From: Leptospiraceae bacterium
GTDB lineage: Bacteria > Spirochaetota > Leptospiria > Turneriellales > Turneriellaceae
Assembly: GCA_016788945.1 (NCBI GenBank)
Contig: JAEUSA010000334.1
Location: forward strand, 1-21,778
Reading direction: 5' to 3'
Length of the DNA stretch: 21,778 nt
Position numbers and translations under genes: made by a program. The notes under the pieces were generated by a model, which was given only the letters and a program-made list of their open reading frames with translations, was not told the origin of the DNA and did no database searches. This document shows, piece after piece, positions 16,355 to 21,778 of the stretch (positions are counted from its first letter, which is position 1; every line of letters begins with the position of its first letter).

Positions 16355-16612
16355 ATGAAATCCAATAACAATACCTTTAGGAAAGGCATCCTATTTACTA
16401 TAGTCAGCCTAGTTTGCTGGCATTGTGCGTCAGTAGCCCAAACACCTGAGGATAGGAAACGCGCCAAAGAGGCTGGCGCACAGCATTGGAAGCAAAAAGA
16501 AGCAGATCTGAAGAAATACCAAGAAACTGCCTGCTGGGATACGGGCAAGACTGAAAATGGTAAGCGTGTAATGGAATGCCAGAATTACCAAGAATGGGAG
16601 CGGCGGCAATAG
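16355..16612 (+). CDS. Small secreted protein, function unknown
   Basis: The protein has 85 residues. AAGGAG (16344-16349) stands five bases before the ATG at 16355; the ATG at 16352 is only two bases away, so the second is preferred. A signal peptide is visible: basic MKSNNNTFRK, hydrophobic GILFTIVSLVCWHC, with a likely cut after ASVA. The mature part (QTPEDRKRAKEAG and on) is hydrophilic and rich in Lys, Glu and Gln, with two cysteines (ETACWDTG and VMECQNY) that could pair in the periplasm. A loose spirochaete lipobox at SLVC cannot be excluded. Codon use is more AT-rich than in the neighbours, which hints at acquisition. No family is recognised. Confidence 0.75.
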   Translation: MKSNNNTFRKGILFTIVSLVCWHCASVAQTPEDRKRAKEAGAQHWKQKEADLKKYQETACWDTGKTENGKRVMECQNYQEWERRQ

Positions 16613-17042
16613 ATGAGCTACTGGTGAGTAGGATGCCTTGCGCCGAAAAAACTCATGCATTTATATCAAGGATCATGCATTCGGACACCTGAGAGTTCAG
16701 CCCCATTCATGCGGTTGCGCAATGGCACAACACAGTTGGGATAGGGCAACCTTAAATCGCCCGGGCTTCCTTGCGCGGGTTCACAGGCGCAATTACCTCA
16801 GACAACAAAATTTCCCCGCTGCGCTTCACCCGGTGCTGCGTATGCGGTTTTTCAGATAAGTCAGCATCTATCGAGTGACGCAACATCAGCGTCGGTTATT
16901 TCCAAAATTATCCCCGCCTATGAAGTCTTGCCACCGTAATCATAGCTGATGCCTATTTAGCAATGGTTACGTGCCGTGTAGCTCGGGGGCAGGGCTCAAT
17001 GTGCAGCCTGCCCCTCCCTTGACCGGATCAACCCCGAAAAAA
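16613..17042. other. Gene-free stretch, possible decayed repeat
   Basis: I see no credible gene. Short frames lack ribosome-binding sites and family-like patterns. TCATGCATT occurs twice (near 16653 and 16673). GGGGCAGG (16986-16993) can pair with CCTGCCCC (17007-17014) around a 13-base loop, with no T-run. GC content falls and rises within the stretch, as in a mosaic of remnants. Confidence 0.4.
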
Positions 17043-17072
17043 TTGACAAAGCACAGCATTCAGATCCGTAAT
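17043..17072 (+). promoter_or_regulatory. Candidate promoter of the lipoprotein remnant
   Basis: A perfect TTGACA (17043-17048) is followed after 18 bases by CGTAAT (17067-17072), four of six matches to TATAAT. It would start transcription about 20 bases before the ATG at 17098. The -35 is strong and the -10 is weak. Confidence 0.35.
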
Positions 17073-17097
17073 GCGAAAAAGATTATAGAAGTATTCT

Positions 17098-17160
17098 ATG
17101 AAAAACAAATCACACATATTTCTTTTACTAATTTCAGTTTTTTTGCTCGGTGGTTGTTGA
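17098..17160 (+). pseudogene. Lipoprotein signal peptide ending at its lipobox cysteine
   Basis: The frame reads MKNKSHIFLLLISVFLLGGC and then TGA. This is a textbook lipoprotein leader (Lys-rich start, hydrophobic core, LLGGC lipobox), but the stop codon comes directly after the cysteine that would be lipidated. A shift of one base after the cysteine region opens a further 23 codons (VDLKAQNDGDLRVYMAIVRR and on, ending at TAA near 17224). The remnant could therefore be a frameshifted or truncated lipoprotein gene. No good ribosome-binding site is seen. Either a decayed gene or, less likely, a 20-residue peptide. Confidence 0.55.
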
Positions 17161-17223
17161 TTTGAAGGCACAGAATGACGGGGATTTACGCGTGTACATG
17201 GCGATTGTGCGTCGGCGGATTTG

Positions 17224-18090
17224 CTAAATCTGCACACTGCCATCAATGCAGGTGACAGAGTCGCCGCCGATCCAGATATCGTCGCCGTCTTGCCTGATAT
17301 GCACGCGACCTGCGCGGCCGAGCACGGTGCCTTGGCTCGCAATATATTGTTTGGGGGCGAGCCCCGCGCCGATCAGCCACTGCGCGACGGCGGCGTTGAG
17401 AGAGCCTGTCACCGGGTCTTCTGCCATTCCTGTTTTGACGGGAAAAAAGGCGCGGATTTCAAACTGTGCCTCGCCGTCGGCATGTGCGCCGGTCACCCCG
17501 ACTTTGCCACGCGGGCCGACGACGCCGACATCGAGGCCTCGGAGTATCTGTGCATCGGGCGAAAGTGCAAGAACCTGCTCGGATGATGCGAGCATTACGC
17601 CGCGCCAGTTTGGGCCGTTATCGCACCACGCATGGTGAATGATGTCCTTGCGGTCGATGCCAAGGCCGCGCGCGATGAGCTTCACATCGGCCTCATCGAG
17701 CGGTCCGCTTTTTTTGAGTGGGGGCGCCATAAAAGCGAGTCGGTTGCCATCGCGCCGTATTTTTACGAGTCCCACACCGCATTCTTGGACAATAAATTCT
17801 CCGTGCGGTTGGCCGCCCGCCTCAAGCCAAGCGTGGCAGCTGCCGAGCGTTGGATGCCCTGCGAACGGTAGTTCGCGCCCGGGACAGAATATACGCACTC
17901 GATAATCGGCCGATGGATTTTCTGGCGGTAAAATAAACGTCGCTTCTGAGAGATTGGTCCAGTCAGTAAAAGCCTGCATCTGCACAGGGGTTAATCCCAC
18001 TGCATCTAAGACAACCGCGAGTGGATTGCCGCGGAAGCGCTCTGCAGTGAAGACATCGACCTGCTTGAACGCGCGATTTTTCATCGCCAT
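17224..18090 (-). CDS. PhzF family isomerase/epimerase-like protein
   Basis: The protein has 288 residues from the ATG at 18090, with a diaminopimelate-epimerase-like double fold. Family motifs are FKQVDVFTAERFRGNPLAVV at 8-27, WTNLSEATFILPP at 44-56 (E49 matches the catalytic acid of PhzF), FCPGRELPFAGHPTLGSCHA at 68-87 and MAEDPVTGSLNAAVAQWL near 250. Apart from PhzF itself (phenazine synthesis), most members have no known substrate, and no phenazine genes are nearby. The frame runs up to an ATG at 18135, but that would leave five bases to the divergent S26 gene at 18141 and no room for promoters; ATG 18090 or 18084 begins at the family N-terminus. Confidence 0.92.
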   Translation of the reverse strand: MAMKNRAFKQVDVFTAERFRGNPLAVVLDAVGLTPVQMQAFTDWTNLSEATFILPPENPSADYRVRIFCPGRELPFAGHPTLGSCHAWLEAGGQPHGEFIVQECGVGLVKIRRDGNRLAFMAPPLKKSGPLDEADVKLIARGLGIDRKDIIHHAWCDNGPNWRGVMLASSEQVLALSPDAQILRGLDVGVVGPRGKVGVTGAHADGEAQFEIRAFFPVKTGMAEDPVTGSLNAAVAQWLIGAGLAPKQYIASQGTVLGRAGRVHIRQDGDDIWIGGDSVTCIDGSVQI

Positions 18091-18140
18091 CACGGCGACT
18101 TGTCCGAGAGTGTCGCGTATAGCTTTTTTCTGCAAACCAC

Positions 18141-18965
18141 ATGACTATTGAATCCAGACATTTACTGGCGCGCTTCGCTGCATGGACGGTGCCGGGTTTT
18201 GCCGCACAGTTGCTGGGCAAGTATACTCAGGGCTGCGTTTTGGGTGCGGCGTTCAGCGCGGTCTGTGTGGCGCTGACGGTTTTTTCTGCCGCGTTCGCGA
18301 TCTGGACTTTCAGTTCGCTTACCGCGTTGGCGATCTTGGTAGGGGTGAGCGTCGCACAGGTCGTCGCGGGTGAGCTCTACTTTCGTTATCTGCGTAGAGC
18401 GGTTTTGCCCGAAGTGCATTCCCCGGCCGACAGATTATTGTCACGCGTTTCGCTGATTCTCAATCTTTTTTCACTCGCAGTCGTTGTCGTTTTTATGGTA
18501 GTTTTTTTCGTGCAGATTGTTCTGCATGTCGGCATCTACGCGGTGCTCGATGATTCGATGCAGCCCGCAGTGAACCACGGTGATTTTGTCGTCGCCGTTG
18601 CGGGCAAACCTCCGGCCTCGTACGCAACAGGTGATTTGCTTGTGTTCCGCCACCCGAGCGAAGGGCGGCGCCTTTTGAAGCGCATTGTCGCGCGGCCCGG
18701 TGATGTGATTACCTTTGCGGACGGCGTGTTCACCAATAGCAGCGGCTTTACACGCACTTATCTGACGAAGGCTGAGAGCCGGCGATTTGAGACTTTTACA
18801 GAACTGACTGTTAAAGAGGGTTGTTATCTTGTGTTTGGCGACAATCTCAAAGTCAGCAAAAAGGACAGTTTGTCGTTCGGGTGTATTGGTGAACGGGATT
18901 TTGTCGGCCAGCCGAAATATATCATGCTTTCGACGCAGTTGCATGATATCGGGCGCCGTTTGTGA
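18141..18965 (+). CDS. S26 signal-peptidase-like protein with multi-helix N-terminal membrane domain
   Basis: The protein has 274 residues. The N-terminal 130 hold about three hydrophobic stretches (32-52, 58-79, 104-130), more than the one or two of ordinary type I signal peptidase. The periplasmic part carries the S26 boxes: LDDSMQPAVNHGDFVVA with nucleophile S139, RRLLKRIVARPGDVITF with general base K180, and VFGDNLKVSKKDSLSFGCIG at 231-250 in place of the usual GDNRxxSxDSRxxG. Both catalytic residues are kept, but the two arginines of the last box are replaced by Leu. It may process a special set of exported proteins rather than act as the housekeeping LepB. It is divergent from the phzF-like gene and followed by an A8 run and a large palindrome. 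Confidence 0.85.
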   Translation: MTIESRHLLARFAAWTVPGFAAQLLGKYTQGCVLGAAFSAVCVALTVFSAAFAIWTFSSLTALAILVGVSVAQVVAGELYFRYLRRAVLPEVHSPADRLLSRVSLILNLFSLAVVVVFMVVFFVQIVLHVGIYAVLDDSMQPAVNHGDFVVAVAGKPPASYATGDLLVFRHPSEGRRLLKRIVARPGDVITFADGVFTNSSGFTRTYLTKAESRRFETFTELTVKEGCYLVFGDNLKVSKKDSLSFGCIGERDFVGQPKYIMLSTQLHDIGRRL

Positions 18966-18975
18966 TAAAAAAAAG

Positions 18976-19004
18976 TTGCCGAATAGTGTATATGCACGTA
19001 TAAT
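18976..19004 (+). promoter_or_regulatory. Promoter of the thioesterase gene, inside a palindrome
   Basis: TTGCCG (18976-18981, four of six matches) and a perfect TATAAT (18999-19004) are separated by exactly 17 bases. Transcription would start near 19011, 33 bases before the ATG at 19044, which has AGGGGGA at 19033-19039. The -10 box sits at the centre of the palindrome at 18979-19025. Confidence 0.7.
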
Positions 19005-19025
19005 ACGTGCATATACACTATTCGG
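18979..19025. repeat. 47-bp near-perfect palindrome, candidate operator
   Basis: Two 23-base arms (18979-19001 and 19003-19025) are exact reverse complements around a single A at 19002. The arms begin CCGAATAGTG and run inward to TGCACGTAT. The palindrome starts three bases inside the -35 box and reaches about 14 bases past the expected transcription start. On the minus strand the hairpin is followed by CAAC and eight T (18974-18967), so a minus-strand terminator is the alternative reading. Confidence 0.9.
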
Positions 19026-19043
19026 GTCAAAAAGGGGGATTTT

Positions 19044-19562
19044 ATGTCAAAATTGGAATTAGAGCCGCAATCGACGGCGTGGATCGACTTTCAGGACTGC
19101 GATCCGTTTGGCCACCTCAACAATACGAAGTATCTCAATTACCTGATGCAGGCGCGCACGCAGCATCTGAAGGCGGCGTATGGTTTTGATATCTATGAGC
19201 ATACGCAAAAAACCGGTAACGGCTGGGTCGTCGCGACGACACAGATTGCCTACCTGACGCCGGCGAAGTATAATGAAACAGTACGCATTCAGACGCGGCT
19301 GCTGCATGCAGATTCTTTCAGGTTGGTGCCCGAGGCCGTGATGACCAGCCTCGACGGTTCGCGCATCAACGCAATCGCTTGGGTTGAATTTGTTTATGTC
19401 AACATTGCACGCGGGCGCCCCGTCAAATATGAAAAAGAGCTGATGGAATTTCTGCAATCGATTCGCATGCCCGGTTTTGAATGGTCGACGCAGAATTTTG
19501 CCGCGCGCGTGCGTGAACTGCAGAAAAGTCAGCGCACACAACCGCTGGCAAAGACGGCCTAA
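19044..19562 (+). CDS. Hotdog-fold acyl-CoA thioesterase (4HBT family)
   Basis: The protein has 172 residues. The N-terminus carries the 4HBT active site WIDFQDCDPFGHLNNTKYLN, with catalytic D20 and the GHLNN turn, then the long central helix (YLMQARTQHLKAAYGF). Later strands are VVATTQIAYLTPAKYNETVRI and NAIAWVEFVYVNIARGRPV. Such enzymes hydrolyse acyl-CoA thioesters in the cytosol; chain length cannot be told. The C-terminal 35 residues (from about FEWSTQNFAARVREL) extend past the usual 130-140 residue fold. AGGGGGA four bases before the ATG fixes the start. Its stop is one base from the stop of the convergent DUF167 gene. Transcription is likely controlled through the upstream palindrome. 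Confidence 0.9.
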   Translation: MSKLELEPQSTAWIDFQDCDPFGHLNNTKYLNYLMQARTQHLKAAYGFDIYEHTQKTGNGWVVATTQIAYLTPAKYNETVRIQTRLLHADSFRLVPEAVMTSLDGSRINAIAWVEFVYVNIARGRPVKYEKELMEFLQSIRMPGFEWSTQNFAARVRELQKSQRTQPLAKTA

Positions 19563-19563
19563 G

Positions 19564-19824
19564 TTATTTCGCCGCCGCGGAGCAGAGTCTCTGCCTCCAG
19601 TCAGCAATGTCGGGAATTTCAACGCGTTTGGTTTTTGCCGTTGCGCCGGCGATTAACCTCACGCGCGATGGGGCGACGCCAAGCGCGCCGGCGATGAGCT
19701 TCAGCACGGCCGTGTTGGCCTTGCCATCGATCGGCGGTTCTTTGACGCGCACCAGCAAGTATTCACCAGCGTCTTCGATGCCGGGGCGTTTATTACCGGG
19801 TTTGACGCGTACGGAGATAATCAT
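19564..19824 (-). CDS. DUF167/UPF0235 (YggU) family protein
   Basis: The protein has 86 residues. It shows the family pattern: ISVRVKPGNKRPGIED, then YLLVRVKEPPIDGKANTAVL, then VAPSRVRLIAGATAKTKRVEI. This is a small alpha/beta fold of unknown function, widely conserved. The frame is open to 19899, but the ATG at 19824 lies where family members begin. It overlaps the last 32 bases of rppH in another frame, so the two are surely co-transcribed and probably coupled. Confidence 0.88.
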   Translation of the reverse strand: MIISVRVKPGNKRPGIEDAGEYLLVRVKEPPIDGKANTAVLKLIAGALGVAPSRVRLIAGATAKTKRVEIPDIADWRQRLCSAAAK

Positions 19825-20275
19825 GAATTTTCGGTAGAAATTGCCGTTCGAGTTCGGCATAGATCGCGCGTTTGAATGGCACGATCTGGTTGGTGGCATC
19901 GGCCATCGGCATAAAAGTGACGCGAGCGAATTCCTGCGTGTGTGTCTTGAGGTCAGCCGCTTCAGGTGGCTGGTTCCAGTAGGCGAGGTACCACATCTGC
20001 TTCTGGCCGCGGTAACGATCGGTCATGCGGGGGATTACCAGCGTCGGTGGAAAATCATAATAAAGAAAGCCGGCGCTTGTGGCGATGAACTCTGCCGTCA
20101 CGCCGGTTTCTTCATAGAGTTCGCGCCGGGCTGCTACCTCGAATTCTTCACCTTCGTCAACACCGCCCTGCGGGTATTGCCAAGCGCCACGATTGTCGAG
20201 ACGTTCGCCGACAAGGGCTAAGCCTTCTGAGTTAAAAACGACAATGCCCACGTTCGGACGATAAGGAAGTTCCAT
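19793..20275 (-). CDS. rppH: RNA 5'-pyrophosphohydrolase / dinucleoside polyphosphate hydrolase (Nudix)
   Basis: The protein has 160 residues, typical of RppH/NudH. It starts MELPYRPNVGIVVFN, the family opening (YRPNVGIVL), and has WQYPQGGVDEGE (33-44). The complete Nudix box runs GGVDEGEEFEVAARRELYEE (37-56), with E52, E55 and E56 as metal ligands. KQMWYLAYWNQ and EFARVTFMPMADA also match the family. RppH removes pyrophosphate from the 5' end of primary transcripts and so triggers RNA decay; relatives split Ap4A or Ap5A. I use ATG 20275; an upstream ATG at 20299 would add eight residues not typical of the family. It is divergent from the secreted protein gene at 20317. Confidence 0.93.
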   Translation of the reverse strand: MELPYRPNVGIVVFNSEGLALVGERLDNRGAWQYPQGGVDEGEEFEVAARRELYEETGVTAEFIATSAGFLYYDFPPTLVIPRMTDRYRGQKQMWYLAYWNQPPEAADLKTHTQEFARVTFMPMADATNQIVPFKRAIYAELERQFLPKIHDYLRTRQTR

Positions 20276-20316
20276 TTGCGGTTGCAGCCTCAGGCACACA
20301 GAGCTAAACTGCCTGT

Positions 20317-20826
20317 ATGCGTAAAATGATATTCCTTGGTATTGCGATTATTGCCGCGCACGCGGGTGATTTCGCGCACGGCCAGCAGGAAAAACTCAAA
20401 ATTTATCTGCGGCAAACGGGGCATGCGGGCGAGTTGCGCTCAGAAGTCGTCGCGGTGAAAAATAACTGCGAACTCGTGCGTGCCTGGCATGTTGGTGCTT
20501 ACCCCGGCAGCGGCACGGCTGCGCTTGTGGTATGCGGTTCGCGCTCGTACGGTAGGCATGGTGAGTTTGATTTTGCCGACATTGTGCGCGAAAAAGGCTG
20601 GCTCAAGACGCCACCGCCGCTCGATGAATATTTTAAGCTTTTAGATTACGCCGAATTTGAGGCGGTGGTGATGCGCATGGAACATCTGCAGAAAAGCGAA
20701 TTACGTATCAGAAACGGCGAACTCGTGCTGACTTTTATGCGCGGGTTTATGCCTAACGGTCGGCGGTCAACGCGGGTTATAGTCGGCGAAACGGGTAAGG
20801 TGCGTATCAGCGGGGCGGAGATTTAG
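20317..20826 (+). CDS. Exported protein of unknown function
   Basis: The protein has 169 residues with a signal peptide (MRKMIFLGIAIIAAHAG, likely cut after AHA at 16 or AHG at 22). The mature part is beta-rich and soluble: KIYLRQTGHAGELRSEVV, ELVRAWHVGAYPGSGTAALV, and a C-terminal GRRSTRVIVGETGKVRIS. There are two cysteines (KNNCELV and VVCGSRS), well placed for a disulfide. It has no lipobox, repeats or known catalytic motif, and I recognise no family. The gap to divergent rppH is 41 bases. It is followed by the acyl-CoA ligase after 77 bases. Confidence 0.75.
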   Translation: MRKMIFLGIAIIAAHAGDFAHGQQEKLKIYLRQTGHAGELRSEVVAVKNNCELVRAWHVGAYPGSGTAALVVCGSRSYGRHGEFDFADIVREKGWLKTPPPLDEYFKLLDYAEFEAVVMRMEHLQKSELRIRNGELVLTFMRGFMPNGRRSTRVIVGETGKVRISGAEI

Positions 20827-20870
20827 ACAGGGGGAATTGCGTCGGTGTCAACAATCTTTGCAGACAATAC

Positions 20871-20900
20871 TTGACCGCCGCGCCGGCGCTCGCATTTAAT
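20871..20900 (+). promoter_or_regulatory. Candidate promoter directly before the acyl-CoA ligase start
   Basis: TTGACC (20871-20876) and TTTAAT (20895-20900), each five of six matches, are 18 bases apart. The -10 ends three bases before the ATG at 20904, so the mRNA would start within the first codons or be leaderless. Either the promoter is chance or the true start codon is later. Confidence 0.35.
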
Positions 20901-20903
20901 CCC

Positions 20904-21778
20904 ATGGCGTATAACACAATTAACGAAATTTTTTATCAGGCCGGCGAACTCTACGGCAGTAAAAACCTCTTCTACGGAAAAAACGAAAAGAAAGATTTTG
21001 TCGGCACCACATTCGGTACGGCGCTCAAGAACGCTGAGAACGCGGCGATTGCGCTTATGGAAATGGGGGTTAAGGCCGGCGATCGAATCGGTCTTCTCGC
21101 CGACAACCGCGTCGAATGGATTACCGCCGACATGGCATGTCTGCTCGCCGGTGCGGCTGACGTACCCCGCGGCACCGACGTAACGACTGAAGAAATTAAA
21201 TATATCATGTCGCATGCAGAATGCAAAATCTGCATCGTCGAAAACGACGCCACACTCAAAAAGCTCGAAAGTGTCATTAAAGACACGGTCGTTGACACCA
21301 TCATCGTGTTAGATGCGAAATTCAAAAATACATCCGACAAAATCTTCACGTTGCAGCAGCTGATCGAAAAAGGCGCTTCGCTCAGAGATAAGAAACTTGC
21401 TGATCTGAAAAAGCGCAGCGGCGATGTGAAATCCGATGATCTGTTCACGATCATCTACACTTCGGGTACCACGGGCTTGCCGAAGGGGGTCATGCTGTCG
21501 CACGGCAACATGGTCTATAATATCAACGAAGTACCGAAGGCGATTGGTCTGAGACCCGACGACAGCATGCTGTCGCTGCTGCCGGTTTGGCACATCTTCG
21601 AGCGCGCGGTGGATTACGGAGCGATTGCGAAAGGAATTCCGATCTATTATACCAACGTGCGCGACGTACGCGATGATTTTGCCAAAGTAAAGCCGACGTT
21701 CATGCCTTCGGCGCCCCGTCTGTGGGAGAGCCTGTATCAGGGTATTCAGCAGCGCATTGAAAAATCTGAACCGGCGCG
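20904..21778 (+). CDS. Long-chain acyl-CoA ligase (AMP-forming), C-terminus cut by window edge
   Basis: There are 291 codons from the ATG at 20904 to the window end, about the first half of a protein usually near 600-650 residues. The AMP-binding A3 motif reads FTIIYTSGTTGLPKGVMLSH near 178-197. Earlier comes VKAGDRIGLLADNRVEWI, and later LLPVWHIFERAVDYGA and KPTFMPSAPRLWE, which mark the long-chain FadD/LCFACS (PF00501) branch. It activates fatty acids to acyl-CoA with ATP at the membrane. Together with the thioesterase it suggests acyl-CoA turnover, though the two are 1.3 kb apart and not in one operon. Confidence 0.93.
   Translation, partial: MAYNTINEIFYQAGELYGSKNLFYGKNEKKDFVGTTFGTALKNAENAAIALMEMGVKAGDRIGLLADNRVEWITADMACLLAGAADVPRGTDVTTEEIKYIMSHAECKICIVENDATLKKLESVIKDTVVDTIIVLDAKFKNTSDKIFTLQQLIEKGASLRDKKLADLKKRSGDVKSDDLFTIIYTSGTTGLPKGVMLSHGNMVYNINEVPKAIGLRPDDSMLSLLPVWHIFERAVDYGAIAKGIPIYYTNVRDVRDDFAKVKPTFMPSAPRLWESLYQGIQQRIEKSEPA

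Noticed and set aside
16638..16859. 73-codon frame in the gene-poor region
   Set aside because: No ribosome-binding site, many Arg, His and Cys residues without pattern, and no hydrophobic core or motif.
16986..17014. 8-bp hairpin as a terminator
   Set aside because: 13-base loop and no T-run on either strand.
16971..17165. 64-codon frame overlapping the lipoprotein leader
   Set aside because: It is a frame shadow of the leader; the overlapping frame has the clear lipobox.
1..21778. CRISPR array, defence system, prophage or insertion sequence
   Set aside because: No regular repeat-spacer series, no transposase or integrase frame and no defence-type domain was seen.

Overview
The window reads as ordinary chromosome from a Gram-negative bacterium. 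Evidence for an outer membrane and LPS-type envelope comes from a LapA-domain protein, FtsH and HtpX, a membrane-anchored sulfatase-fold transferase, and several signal-peptide proteins. Moderate GC, frequent TTG/GTG starts and overall protein flavour suggest a spirochaete of the Leptospirales (Turneriella/Leptonema-like). That is an impression from the proteins, not a database result. I see no phage, integrase, transposase, CRISPR array, rRNA or tRNA.

Layout. 1-2053 (minus): tsaD overlaps holA by one base in a TAATG junction; holA runs off the left edge. 2126-3958 (plus): a membrane-anchored sulfatase/phosphoglycerol-transferase-like enzyme, convergent and abutting ppx. 8516-3959 (minus): ftsH, an alkaline-phosphatase-superfamily metalloenzyme, then a Ppx/GppA-HD phosphatase, in one likely operon. 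8685-9202 (plus): an acidic zinc-ribbon protein and a LapA-domain protein, divergent from ftsH, ending in a long hairpin shared with htpX (10179-9274, minus). 12831-10429 (minus): a tightly overlapping DoxX-like gene, rpiB and a secreted LamG-like gene. 12999-14190 (plus): a 58-residue protein not previously obvious because of its size, and a GH43-like beta-propeller protein. 14308-16095 (plus): aspartate-type aminotransferase and MgtC family protein.

16096-17223 is the only gene-poor stretch. It is more AT-rich than its surroundings and holds one small secreted protein and a lipoprotein leader that stops directly after its lipobox cysteine. After it come phzF-like (minus), a divergent S26 signal-peptidase-like membrane protein (plus), a hotdog thioesterase (plus), rppH and a DUF167 gene (minus), a small secreted protein (plus), and a long-chain acyl-CoA ligase cut by the right edge.

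The genes mostly serve envelope maintenance (FtsH, HtpX, LapA, S26 peptidase, sulfatase), phosphate/nucleotide turnover (Ppx, RppH), tRNA modification and replication (TsaD, HolA), and lipid/carbon metabolism. The strongest unexplained signal is a 47-bp almost perfect palindrome at 18979-19025 that encloses the -10 box, and overlaps the -35 box, of the thioesterase promoter. Second are the possible attenuation/uORF layout in front of htpX and the lipoprotein remnant. I found no convincing new multi-gene system.
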